A DNA stretch of 64,000 nucleotides from contig OZ020303.1 in assembly GCA_963971305.1 (NCBI GenBank), forward strand, positions 38,490,106 through 38,554,105, read 5' to 3'. The stretch is from Arcuatula senhousia (taxonomy: Eukaryota > Mollusca > Bivalvia > Mytilida > Mytilidae). The notes under the pieces are model-generated. The model was not told where the DNA came from and made no database searches. It saw only the letters and a list, made by a program, of their open reading frames with translations. Shown here piece by piece: positions 52,828 to 64,000 of the stretch (the stretch's first letter is position 1; every line of letters begins with the position of its first letter). Position numbers and translations under genes: made by a program.

Positions 52828-55800
52828 TCATTTTGCTGCTTCTGCTGCCTCTGCTTTCCTGGCCATTATATCCTCCAATTCTTCTATCATTGTCAGGGAC
52901 TGAAAATAGAAAGAATGTCTGGTTTAAACTTACGTTTAATTTTACACCATGAGACATATTCATTTTAGTTATTTTCTTGTGTAATGTGAGGGATATCATT
53001 TTATTCTGACTTTTGTCTGTGCATACCCTGATGCATATATGTGTATAGAGTTTACTGGTGATATCAAACCTTCATCATGATTGAAATAAACTAAAACTTA
53101 AAGAAAAACTTGACTGGGATTAACAGACAAATGGACTTTAACATTATATATCTCTCTTCTTCTGTAAGGGACAGACCATTTAACTTGAAGGGGGGCATTG
53201 GTTTTTTGTTTTGTTCAGAAATTTTTTTTCAGCGCAGAGCGCGGCAAAAATATTTATTTTTCAAAGGTGTCGTGACAGAATTTTTTTTTTCATTATCAGC
53301 ATTATTTTATATTGCAGAAATTCTTCTTCAGAATATTTTTTACTTACCCTCTGCTGCCAAAATATTTTTTGCATCAAAAAATAATTTTCAGAATATTTTT
53401 TTTAGGAAAAAACCAAGTCCCCCCCTCCTTCAAGTCTTCAAGTTAAATGGTGGGTCCCTATTTAGGGCATAAAAGCAAACAAAAGTCATTCAAATTTCTA
53501 GCTCTCTCTACTAACCCAGACATAGAAAGTGGCTGCTCCAGCAGAGACATCTCTCACTTCATCTAACTCATAGTTATCAATCAATGTCTTGGCACGCTTG
53601 GCATCTCCAGCATTAATCTTCTCTGGCTTACATTCTATACATCTTCTCTTTAATCCCTCTTTTCCTGTCTTACCAACTAATGCTTGCACAGTCTTCCATA
53701 TCTTTTAAAGGAAAGAAAAAAGTTTAAGTTAATACCACTGTTGCCTTAAAATACTTTTTTTGGTCGAAAACTCATGTAACCTTATTAGAGTTAGCAGCAC
53801 TTGTTTTTTTTACCATTTATGAGCAAATACTGTACCATAGTCAAGAGGAACAAAATGAACTGCATTATCTTATATTTATCAGTATAAAAGTAAAAAGATA
53901 AAAGTAAGATAAGGAAAAATAGTTTGTGACACTTTTATAAATTGATGGCAATGTATACAAAATTTGCAATGGAAAACATTTGATGTGAATCAATTCTAAC
54001 TTATTTCTTAATTCATGTATTGAACATCTCTTCCTTAAACTTTGCTGTAAAACCGTTTTACATTTTTTCAAAACAAAGACATGTATTATGAAATCAAAAT
54101 TACAACCAAGTTCCATTAGGCAAAAAGTTTTGCTGTACCCCGTGCCAGTTTTTGTCTATTCAATAAACTCAAGGATTGAAAATGCTTGACATTTTTTAGA
54201 TATAAACAGAATAGAACAATAAAATCAAAAGATGAACCAAAACTATGACTAAGGGCTACTAGAAAGAAATGTCCCACGTCTTATTAAAAAATCTGTTGGT
54301 GGGGGTTAAAATAGTTAATATTTATATATAATACAATGTGAATATATTAAAGTTGGTACCTCTAAAAAAAGATCAGGATTCTGCCCCCTCCCCCAAAACC
54401 TTTTTTATGGGATAGCCCTTAGGTCGAACTATTGTCAAAGATCAAACTGGTATTTGATATATCTATACTTTACTTTAGTTTCCTTCTCTTTGTGCCCTAA
54501 TAACAGGAATGTTGCTGTCATGACAGTATGCACCACCTGAGGTGGACTCTGATAACTTCTAATCTCAGCCACAGTGGCTTGCTTCAATTCCAATATCTCA
54601 TGTCTAATACGCTCAAGTCTGCGTAGTCGACTCAACAGTTGGTTGGCTTCAAGTAGCTCCTTGGATAACTCAACTTCAAATCCATGTTTCTTCACTGTTT
54701 CTATAGCTTTGTGTAGTTCATCAATCTCACGCTGAGTCATGGCTTTCTTTAGGTCTGAAAATAAAATTGTGGGTTTTTTTTGTTTTTTTTCTACTGTTTC
54801 AATACAGATCAATTGTATGAAGGCAGATTTAGGAAGGGTGTCCCATTTGACAGGGAAAAATAACTAAAACTGTATGAATCCAGAGGTTAAAGAAGTTTTT
54901 TAAACAATGGCATGTACCAATGTTAAACAATTTCTGGCTCTGCCACAGATGTACTTAAGGCCACACAGAATTAATTTCTTGTTCTTTGGATTTTGACTTT
55001 TAAAAAAAGGAGCGAGCGAGCGAAATTATTTTTATTAATTTTTTTTCTGAAAATCTGATTTTTAGGAGCGACTGATTTTTTTTAGGCGAGCGACTTGTTT
55101 TTAAATTTTTTAAAAGTTTTTCTTCCGGTTTTTAATGTAAAAGTGAGGCGAGCAAGCGATTATTTTTATTTTTGAAGAAAATAAGTGAAATATTAAAAAA
55201 ATTCTATTTAGAGTATAACAAATGCTTGTTCTCAGTGGTTTGTGGCTTTTCCAATTGATTAATATATTGTTTAAGCAGGAAATAATTGTCTTTAGTTGTT
55301 TTTTTCTCTCTGAAGAGTTGTTGTCTTGGCTTTCTATCAATAGCCACAAGCAGACCAAGAGACAGTCAATTACACCAAACAAGTATGACTATATGTCCCA
55401 AAATCTTGCTAGCAAGGCATAATTTTAAGATAAAATATTAAAAAGAAAAACAACTTCATATCTTTATTCACAAAAAAACCATAAAACAACAATAACAATA
55501 TGGAATTTGTAAATATTTATTAAAAAAATATTACAAAACAATCCTTGGTCAATGGTGAATTGGATGTTCATAGATGTTGTCATTAATATCAAATCATTGT
55601 CCTTACACATAAGTTTGGGATTTTTCTTAATGTTTTCAATTTGAACCATGTTGTTTTTACATGTATAACATGAGGCCATCCGAGGAAAATACCACAGGAA
55701 CTTGAATCTATCAATAAAAGGGGTCGTATATACATCGTTCATGAATATATTTAAATAAATCAATGTAAGAGTCTTTCATTTGACATGCAATTGCCGTATT

Positions 55801-58800
55801 TTGTAACAATACTCCAGTGCAATACTCTTACTTGGTGGCAACAGATTTCATTGTTTTCATCAGTGAGAGTGTTTTGTTTGAGGGGAATGAAACGTAGTTT
55901 CAACCGTTTAAGTTTAACGTCTTTTCCTGAATGTATCTCCAATATTGGAGCACTAAACTTAACTAACAAGCGATTAGACCAAACAGAGCCAAGTTTATAA
56001 GAGAACATGGTTGAAAATGGGCAATTTTTTGGTTGTTTACCTTTGCAAAAGACAAATATTTTTCAAACGAGGAGATAAAAAAAATTTGAACACAACTTCC
56101 GGCTCCGGACGCGGGCGGGTTTTCGGTAAATGCGGACGGAAGAAATATATATGTTTTTCTGAAGGAAACAATTTCACATGCGGGCGTTCCGACGAACAAG
56201 TAATTAATTCGGCGTGGCCTAACCAAAATATGTCTAGCATGGTCTCACCAGGTTAATAGTTAAAATCTTCAATGTATTTTGTAATTTAAAAAATAGAATA
56301 TGCAAAGCATGAATACAAGATATAATAGAAAACAATGTCTGCATGATGGAAATTTTTCCCTTTCCATTTCTTTTTATTATCTTTTTTTCATTTCTGTTTT
56401 TATTTCCCCAGTTAAATCCTCCTTTTCACCGAGAGCACCCCAATCTCCACCACCTATGTCTTAGAAAAACTACTTGCTAGTCTTACCATCTTTGACCAGC
56501 AGTTCTTTCAACAATCTCTCTGCCTTGGCTAGTTCCATATCTTTGTCGTCCACTTTCTCTGTCTTGAATTCATTTATGGTATACTGAAGTTTGTACCTGT
56601 CCCTAGTCTTCATTGCAACCTTCAGATCATACCGTAATCTCTTATGTCTCAACTCTGTCAAAAATATGAGAAATTTTAACATAACATAACATAACATATC
56701 TTTTATTTCCAATCAGGAGCCCACTGGGAGCAAGGAGAGTTGTACATATAGAGGAAAAGAACATAATTGATGGATTACACATAAAATAACTTTACAACAG
56801 AGAACATGGTGATACAATCAACTAAGATGTTAATGTTCATATATTGAAAACCATAAATTATAAATATTAATTTAGTGAAAAATACTTTTATCCAGTATAA
56901 ATCTGGCAGTGGCAGTTAGTATATCAGTGTCCTCATTACTAAGGGCGCTTTCGACATTCCCTTCCTAGGCAGCCTGGGTAGATCATTTTTCCCGGGTTGA
57001 AATGTAAGACAGAACGCATGTGACCTCTGTTCTGTATGGGTCAATGATCTTTGTAACAAATAAAACATACATTCGGAACAACCTAGGTTACATATTATAT
57101 TATTACCTCATTACCCAGGTTGTTCTTGTTGTGTCCCATGTGAGCGCCATTTTTAATACCTAAGACTCCCTGGGTTTGAATGTCGAACGCAAGCTAATTA
57201 AAAATATCATTTTGGAATTATTTGGTAGACTAAAAAATTGGGATACTTTTGGGCAAAAACATTAAATAAAATATTTCTTTTTGTTTCAAATTTTGAATAA
57301 ACACATAAAAAGTGTGTTTCGATCATTTTCAACTTCCCCAGAAGAACAGTTTGTACAAGTTCTCTCAAATCTAAGTGTATTGGAGAAACACCGTATTTCA
57401 ATTTGTAGTCTATGGACTGATATTCGAAATCTACAGAGAACTTTTCTTTGATCAGGATTGTTTATTTTCAGTAAAAAAAAATTCAAATCCAAAATGATCC
57501 TTGATTTTGAAATAAGTACATAGTTTTCCATCAAGTTTAGAAAGTCTATAATTATAACAATTTGACAAGGATACCCCAAATTCAAACAGAATGATTAAAA
57601 GTTCAGATAGCCAAAGGAAAAGATAATTGAACTGAGAAATAAAGAAAAACTATTCATAGCATTTGGCAATGTAAACCTCATATTTATGGTATTAAATAAT
57701 AGATTTAAGACATAACATAGCATACTTCTCTTGTCGTCTTCATTCTTAGCATTTTTCTCTTCCTCGTGGGCATCCTAAAATCATAAGTTTACCATTAGTA
57801 AATTTTAATCTTCTCACATTTTAATTCTTATTTTAAAGTTTTCAACAAGTATAAACTTTCTACCCATCTATCATGTATAAGTCATAAAACTCTTTTCTTC
57901 TGAATGTATACCAAACTAATGATTTATTAAAACAATGAATGTTGTGCTTTATGTCTCTGTATGCGGGTGTGTTTTTGTGTGTGTTGGGGGTTTAACACCT
58001 TTTTTGATACACCTGAGTCATACGGGACTGTCAGTTTTAATGGTGAAGGAAGTAACTGAAAAACCTAATTACATACAGTGTGGAAGTATTGTTTTGTTAA
58101 TCACAAAGGGGGGCTAAATCATCTCTTCCTGTGGAGGTTTTTGACTAGTAATCAATATTGTGGTATTTAAACCAGTGCTTTAGACCACTCAGGCCCAAAC
58201 AACAAGATTGTGTTATGCATTTTTAAAACAAACTTTATCTGTTCTTTTTCAATTGCTAATCATCATTCAATGAAATTTCATCTGTTTTAAAAAATCTGTA
58301 AAGTCAACACATCATATCATTTGTTTGTTCAGAAAGATCATTCCAGGGGGATCATTAGAATATATATATTGTTTCTGCATATATAAATATGTCATATAAT
58401 GAAGCTTGAATAGAAATTTTTGAATCATATGACCAGCCATACTTTAGCTAATTTTTCTACATCTTTGTAAAGTTCTTCTTCTTCCTTTTGTCTTCTCTCT
58501 CTTTCCTGTCTCTGTTTTTCTTCCAGCTCTCTTAATCTTCTTAATTCCTGAGTAAAGAACAAAGACAATAATAACATTTTCATGAAACTTATAAAGCATC
58601 TATTAGCATCAAGTGAAAGTTTGCTTTTATTCATATATCATGTGAGTATAAATGATTCTCTCACACTTTCACAGGCAAGAACAATGTGAGTTTTCCTGCC
58701 ATTTCAAATTTTTGATGTTTTCTACATATTTACATGTTTTCCCAGGGAGCATTTGTCTATTACAGATTACTATAATCAGTGTTAGTTCATGGGAAAAACA

Positions 58801-61800
58801 GGTGCCCTTCAGGAAGTCATGAATAAAATGATTCCTCTCCCCTCGATAGTTTTATCTTTTTACACAGGCTTGCCAGGGCTTGAATGTTAAAAGCATATAA
58901 TCTTGGTCACTACATGGATTTGGCAATAATGCTGGATCCTGTATATCAATTAGTTCTGGTAGTGGTACACTTATAGAACCTTATGTGTTCAAAAAAATCG
59001 TAACAGGTAGTAAAAGTGTATCATATGCATTGAACAATCATTCATGCATACTCCTCTATTGATAAGACTGTAGTTGAAATTCTGCAGCAAAACTCTGCCA
59101 AGTAAGATATGGTAAACAAATCTCACCATAGCAGCTTCAAATAAAAGGTCAAACTTTCCCACAATTTTTCAGTTTATGTAGAACTAACCTCATCATCTCT
59201 TTCTTTTTCCTCTCTAAGTCTTCTCTCTGTCAATATAAAACATAAAAATATAAGGCATCATGAGTCATGTTAACAAATCATTCCTTAGTTATATCACGAA
59301 ACTATTGTTAAAGGGATATTGCTACATTTCTATCATTAAAGGGATATTGTTACATTTCTATCGTTAAAGGGATATTGTTACATTTCTATTGTTAAAGGGA
59401 TATTGTTACATTTCTATTGTTAAAGGGATATTGTTACATTTCTATTGTTTTTAAAAGTGATATTGTTACATTTCTATTGTTTAAGTGATATCGTTACATT
59501 TCTATTGTTAAAGGGATATGGTTACATTTCTATCGTTATTAAGGAATACTGTTATAAAGACATTTCTTCATATTAATGTAATAATTTAAAACATAAAGAT
59601 AGTTCTGAGGAAATTGAATATAAAAGCTATCAATTCTACATCTTTTTTCAAATATAATTCATTAAAACATAGGATTATTTGAGAATTAATTTAAAAATAA
59701 TATCTTCCAACTTTTGTAGCTACAGCCACAAATAAAACAAAAAGTAGATTTGTATGCTCTTATATAGTAATAAAAAAAAAGAAATAAGTTATGTTAGGAG
59801 TTTTAGCTTCACAAGATAACACAGATTTCACACTGTTCAAAACTTATCTTAAAAATGGGTCAAAGACAGAAATGGCCGGATTTCAATTAAAAGGAAGTAT
59901 ATGAGCCACAGACCTGAAATCAGATCCCACCTTATGGTAGCCCATGCTGATGCTTCATCCCAAATATCAAAAAGCTGAGATAAGTAGTTGCTAAGAAAAC
60001 TGTTACGAAAATTTTCTATAATTGGACATTTATGTCAAAACTTAACTAAGTCGGTAAAAAGGAAGTAGATGAGAGACAGACCTGAAATCGAATCCCACCT
60101 TATGGGAGCTCATACTGATGCTACATATCAAATATCAAGAGGCTGTGATTAGTAGTTGCTGAGAAAACTGTTACGAAAATTTTCTATAATTGGACCTTTA
60201 TGTAAAAAATTAACTAAGTCGGTAAACAGGAAGTAGATGAGCCACAGACCTGAAATCGAATCCCACCTTATGGGAGCCCATACTGATGCTGCATACCAAA
60301 TATCAAGAGGCTGTGATTAGTAGTTGCTGAGAAAACTGTTACGAAAATTTTCTATAATTGGACATTTTTGTCAAAAATTAATTAAGTCGGTAAACAGGAA
60401 GTAGGTGAGCGACAGACCTGAAATCGAATCCCACCTTATGGGAGCCCATACTGATGCTGCATACCAAATATCAAGAGGCTGTGATTAGTAGTTGCTGAGA
60501 AAACTGTTACGAAAATTTTCTATAATTGGACATTTTTGTCAAAAATTAATTAAGTCGGTAAACAGGAAGTAGGTGAGCGACAGACCTGAAATTGAATCCC
60601 ACCATATGGGAGCCAATGTTGATGCTGCATACCAAATATCAAGAGGCTGTGATTAGTAGTTGCTGAGAAAACTGTTACGAAAGTATTTTCCCCGCCCGCC
60701 GTCCGCCCACCGCCAGCCCGACATTCACCATTTTATAACCCGGATTTTCACTAGTGAAATCCGGCCAAAAATCAAACCACTCTAAACACAAGCTGTAAGA
60801 AGCAACAAAAAACAATAGATGTCACACATGTTAACACAGAATATGTGAAAGTATGTTTACCAGTCTTAGAAAGGTATTTATATGTCTTTATACATTTAAT
60901 TCAAATAGAAAAAATTGAATTACAAGAATTTTTTTTATACGAATGAAAGGTTGAATATATTAGTGAAGAATTCATTCATTAATAATATTTTTTTTTAAGA
61001 ATATTATTACTTGCATTTTTATTGACAGAAAATTGGGTTCATTTACTTGTAAATTTCAAAAAGTCAAAAGAATATGATTGATAACGATCATTTAAACTAA
61101 GCCTGATATCTTACAGTAAGGAAGTATTATTAATCCATCAAAACCAGAATACAAAAATGAAGTTTATATACACTTCGCAGTTGCACGGACGTCACATGCA
61201 ATTTGATTGACAGGTGTAAATATTAATATGCGATTTAATTAAGCAAATTTTTAATATTTTCATGGAAATAAAAACCATTCTTCTACATTTTTGCACCAAA
61301 TATATCAATAATTTTTATATAATAAAGTATTAACTTTAATAATTTGTTGGTGGATTATGTAAAATTTGCACCATTAAAAGTTTAGTTTATGGTTTCTATA
61401 AACCAAAAAATTATTGCACTTAATTCTCAATACAATTACCAGTAAATGTAGAATATAAATTCTCATTCCAAGAGTTCATTCAAAATAAATGTAAGAAGTG
61501 TATTCAAAGTTGTCATTTTTTTTTTTACAATCACAATGAAACAAAATCAAATGCTGTAAACTGCGCATTAAACACAAACAAAGATAAGGCATCACAGCAT
61601 GTGACATTTATACTAAACCTTCTTCAGATTTTGTCTGGTCTTCTAAATAAACAATTGCAAAAAATGTACATATAGAAATATTTTCAGTAATCTAAACAAC
61701 TCCAATGTGTTGGTTTGCATCACATTGTGGGTAACATAAAAAGTCTTTTATTTTTACAAAAAAAATCAAGTCTAGAGAGATGATTTGAATTATAAACAAA

Positions 61801-63002
61801 TATCTGAGAGCTTATGCTCACTGGTGACACCCCCATTCTCAAAATTATGCCTTGCATAAATACCCAAGTATTCAGTAAACATGAAGTAGATGACCTATGA
61901 GCATTTAATCTCTGTACACCATATGGTACTATAGGATAAAGCTACCGGTATATAAATAATATCAGCCCATTACTTTATGCTGTTGCTTGGAAAACTATGA
62001 CTTTCCTAAGTATTAAACAGGAAGTAGAATAAAATCCCTATATTCCACATGGTACAATAGGATAACGCTATATACAAAATATCAGACCTCTACATCTTGT
62101 TATAGACGGAAGAACAAAATACAGACAAGGGTAAAACAGTATACCCATCTCTTCTCCAAAGCCAGGGTATTAAAAATTGGGCAAGATTCTTTTTTTGTTT
62201 GTTCTGTTCTTATCTTGTTCAAAATGCAATATCTGATCTACTTTAAGGAAACATGCAACTTTGATATTTGTGTATTTTTTACAGATACATTAATGGCATT
62301 TCTATGAATATATTGAGGATTGGGAGGTATAACAATATATATATATATATACTTGAAAAGTAAGTTAAATCAACTTTTATGGTTTGGGAAAGAAATGCAT
62401 ATTCCTGGATTTATGGATAATTAAGTGGTTTAATATGAAAAAAAATCATTTCTTGGGATTCAAACTTTGTTGTAACTTTGTCAACCATCTTTTTTTCCAC
62501 TCATAGCGATCCACAAAAAGAAAAAAAATGGTATCTCATAACATTAATTACTTTCACAATACAATAGAAAAGAGAAAAATATATTTTAAATAGATGAAAC
62601 CATAAATAATCTTTATGTTCAAAAGGATTTCTTTTTACTGTTTTCTCTCAAAAGAAAATGGACTGTTTTCACATAGAACTGACAATGGTAGAAAAGATTG
62701 AAAGCAATTTAAAGCCATATGAATTTAAAGCCACATCTTGAATATATATCTATTGTTTTCAATTTTTTCCTTAATATTAAAAAAAATATATTTAAAATTC
62801 GTCAAAAGTGAATTTTGTTTTTATCTAAATTAGAAATGTTCCCTTTTTTGCTAAATAAACTGTGTCCTTTGAAACACGTCTTTTAAGCTGTCAAAAATGA
62901 ACATTTAAATAGAAAATATTAAAATAGTGTGGCTTTAAATTGTTCTAGCAAAGAGCTACATATTCTGATTATATTTCACACCTTTTTCTTTCTGCCAAAG
63001 AT
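52828..63002 (-). CDS. Coiled-coil protein with dynein-stalk-like C-terminus, 3' exons
   Basis: Minus-strand exons in gene order: 62982-63002, 59189-59224, 58443-58547, 57726-57774, 56487-56654, 54474-54754, 53516-53701, 52828-52899. Phases agree at all joins (0,0,0,1,1,0,0) and no stop intervenes. The start is charged coiled coil (RRLREEKERDDE, ELRRLRELEEKQRQERERRQ), then heptad-like units built on A-I-x3-x-L-x-x-A (MKTRDRYKLQYTINEF, then ELHKAIETVKKHGFEV). The end is TVAEIRSYQSPPQVVHTVM, ATFLLLGHKE, WKTVQALVGK, DEVRDVSAGAATFYVWSLTM and a final helix to the stop. EIxSxxxPPxxVxxVMxAxxxLLG and the late V-S-x-A-A-x-FYxW correspond to the stalk/strut region next to AAA4-AAA5 in dynein heavy chains, but no AAA module is present here and the chain stops. 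Role is likely ciliary or cytoskeletal, by inference only. The 5' end is outside the window or unassigned. Confidence 0.6.
53165..53460. mobile_element. Fold-back MITE, CCATTTAACTTGAAGGGGG family, copy 3
   Basis: Left GGGACAGACCATTTAACTTG, right CAAGTTAAATGGTGGGTCCC with a small internal duplication (CAAGTCTTCAAGTT). The interior is self-complementary as in the other two copies. It lies in the last intron of the stalk-like gene, 56 bp from an exon end. Confidence 0.7.
55005..55165. repeat. GCGAGCGA-containing decayed repeat in intron
   Basis: GGAGCGAGCGAGCGAAATTA, TTTAGGAGCGACTGATTTTT, GGCGAGCGACTTG and GGCGAGCAAGCGATTATTTT recur irregularly within ~160 bp. No coding content. Confidence 0.4.
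56020..56265. other. GC-richer intronic patch, no assigned function
   Basis: CTTCCGGCTCCGGACGCGGG and CATGCGGGCGTTCCGACGAA stand out in an AT-rich intron. Open frames exist on both strands but none shows a family resemblance, so I treat it as a possible repeat or cryptic element. Confidence 0.25.
56676..56770. repeat. LINE-like 3' tail with (ATAAC)n
   Basis: AACATAACATAACATAACAT is followed by ATCTTTTATTTCCAATCAGG and GCCCACTGGGAGC, the style of a reverse-inserted LINE tail ending in a short pentamer microsatellite. It is adjacent to exon 56487-56654. Confidence 0.4.
59305..59535. repeat. 28-bp minisatellite in intron
   Basis: About eight units of TTAAAGGGATATTGTTACAT plus TTCTATCG/TTCTATTG; the first units are exactly 28 bp apart (59311, 59339, 59367, 59395). 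Confidence 0.75.
59874..60766. mobile_element. Array-bearing element with exact 168-bp units and GGCCGGATTT TIRs
   Basis: Ends GGCCGGATTT and AAATCCGGCC. Inside, GAAAACTGTTACGAAAATTT (last copy GAAAACTGTTACGAAAGTAT) starts at 59995, 60163, 60331, 60499 and 60667, i.e. four spacings of exactly 168 bp. Units carry GACCTGAAATCGAATCCCAC and AATATCAAGAGGCTGTGATT. The right end adds CCGCCCGCCGTCCGCC and a 25-bp palindrome (60740-60764, centre ACTAGT). Confidence 0.75.
60790..62980. other. Large intron of the stalk-like gene
   Basis: Strongly AT-rich. 61800-62110 holds two diverged units (CATGAAGTAGATGACC, CACCATATGGTACTATAGGATA) that look like another decayed array family. No exon was identified. 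Confidence 0.4.
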
Positions 63003-63201
63003 CTTAAAACAAAACATGCAAAAATGAAAAAAAATATACTGTCATGCTTAAAAAAACACACATATATACACTAAACTATATAAGTGTCAACAGTCATGTT
63101 ACATATACAAAGCTATAATTAACATCGATTCCAAAATTTGAATCAATTAATATATACCAAATTGACATTGCTCTTCACAGCTATAAAACAAATACTCATG
63201 C

Positions 63202-63615
63202 TTACACCATGCACATTTTCACAAAAAGTGTGTGCACACCTATAATATGAGCATGTTTTATTCTCCTGCAACATTCGTGTGCACATTCCAACAAACATTC
63301 GACAGTGAGAGCCTGATCACAACATTCGTGTGCACATTCCAACAAACATTCCATACAGAAAGCTTGATGACAATATTTGTGTGCACATTCCAACAAACAT
63401 TCTTGTGCACTTTCCAACAAACATTCCATACAGAAAGCTTGATCACAATATTTGCAAGTTAAACCTTGTTCATCTTGTTTATCAGGAACAATGGGTATAA
63501 AATGATCATCAGTGTTGGCTTTAACATTGGTTAATGCCTCTTCAACCTCTTGATCACACTCTTCCTCAATTTTTGTCATTTTTCTTAAGTGTTCTAAGTG
63601 TTGCAAAAAGGACAA
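63202..63615 (-). CDS. Open frame with acidic start and 17-residue Cys-rich tandem repeat
   Basis: The minus-strand frame begins HLEHLRKMTKIEEECDQE and NVKANTDDHFIPIVPDKQDE, whose charged composition fits a further exon of the stalk-like gene (possible donor GTTTAA at about 63459, which ends phase 1 and so does not join directly to 62982-63002). It then runs on into a Cys-rich tandem repeat of the type CDQAFCMECLLECAHEC, caused by 51-bp DNA units (63277, 63328, 63379). C-x2-C pairs are spaced like zinc ribbons. Either the repeat is coding, or the exon ends before it and the rest is an intronic minisatellite. Confidence 0.4.
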   Translation of the reverse strand: MSFLQHLEHLRKMTKIEEECDQEVEEALTNVKANTDDHFIPIVPDKQDEQGLTCKYCDQAFCMECLLESAQECLLECAHKYCHQAFCMECLLECAHECCDQALTVECLLECAHECCRRIKHAHIIGVHTLFVKMCMV

Positions 63616-64000
63616 TGTTCAATTAAGAATCTAACAAATGTAGTGAAAGTGAACTAAAGTTTGGAAAGTCCTTAAATTTTGTGGGTATCAATAATTGTGT
63701 AATTTTTTTAGTTCATGTTTTTTTTTCAGTTACTGAAATGATCTATTAATATTCTTTATGTTTGAAATCAAATTCTGTGTGTGCTTTGTCAGAAAAAAAA
63801 ACCCACAAATATTGGTACCCCACAAACAATAATATTGTCACAAAAAGAGTATATCTCAATATTGTTTTCTTCTTGTTGTATAATTACTTTTTAAAGAAAG
63901 AAACAGGGTTGCTACTTTTTTGTTGTTGCAAAATTCAAGGGATTTTCCAGGACTTTTCAAGGGTATTTAAGTCATATTCAAATATGAATATAGTTGACAA

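Noticed and set aside
55760..56256. Overlapping 67-87-aa frames on both strands
   Set aside because: No family resemblance and no splice support; probably chance openness in a GC-richer patch.

Overview
The window looks like AT-rich nuclear DNA of a marine bivalve, most likely a mussel-like species. This is an inference from gene structure and repeat style, not a database match. Genes are spliced, with canonical GT-AG introns and conserved phases. Coding exons are small islands in repeats: Penelope-like retroelements, fold-back MITEs, and non-autonomous elements carrying internal tandem arrays with GACGGAC/CGTCCGTC-type ends. No prokaryotic features are present, and I saw no tRNA, rRNA or CRISPR array.

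Layout. 0.4-12.1 kb: a plus-strand gene for a single-pass membrane receptor. Fibronectin-III-like half-domain exons, all phase 1, are followed by a transmembrane exon, a 5.9-kb intron full of retroelement debris, and one long exon for an acidic, tyrosine-motif-rich tail. A THAP zinc-finger exon with its own CRE-containing upstream region sits inside one of its introns. 13.7-15.1 kb: an intronless minus-strand GT31 beta-1,3-glycosyltransferase. 15.2-23 kb: nested repeats, including a hAT-type element with a perfect 8-bp target duplication inserted in another repeat. 23.4-25.8 kb: a five-exon plus-strand gene of unknown function that stops without a terminal exon. 25.9-30.2 kb: a very young Penelope-like element (PLE) with pseudo-LTR architecture. 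30.5-31.7 kb: a minus-strand gene with a P2X7-C-terminal-like cysteine domain, also lacking its last exon. 33.7-39.6 kb: a complete three-exon minus-strand TGF-beta superfamily ligand (440 aa). 40.8-51.6 kb: a repeat block with a 182-bp-array element, a 2.7-kb element with 45-bp terminal inverted repeats (TIRs) and a 5-bp TSD, several copies of a GCTCACCT-ended family, a LINE fragment and a 134-bp-array element. 52.8-63 kb and probably beyond: a minus-strand multi-exon gene for a coiled-coil protein whose C-terminus resembles the dynein heavy-chain stalk/strut region.

The most striking item is the PLE. Its 3' region, present three times (two sense copies, one inverted), folds as a hammerhead ribozyme with every core residue in place: CTGACGA, GAAA, a GUA cleavage triplet, a 5-bp stem III and a 5-bp stem I. 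The two tandem copies of the element's 3' half differ at only two positions that I noticed over about 1.3 kb. The RT reading frame ends just where related proteins would continue into a GIY-YIG endonuclease, and the last ~130 bp of coding sequence is repeated in decayed form directly downstream. A second, decayed minimal hammerhead of a different type lies near 12.3 kb.

The host genes show no shared pathway. Two are signalling components (FN3 receptor, TGF-beta ligand), one is a Golgi enzyme, one is cytoskeletal or ciliary-like, and two belong to poorly understood multi-copy invertebrate families.
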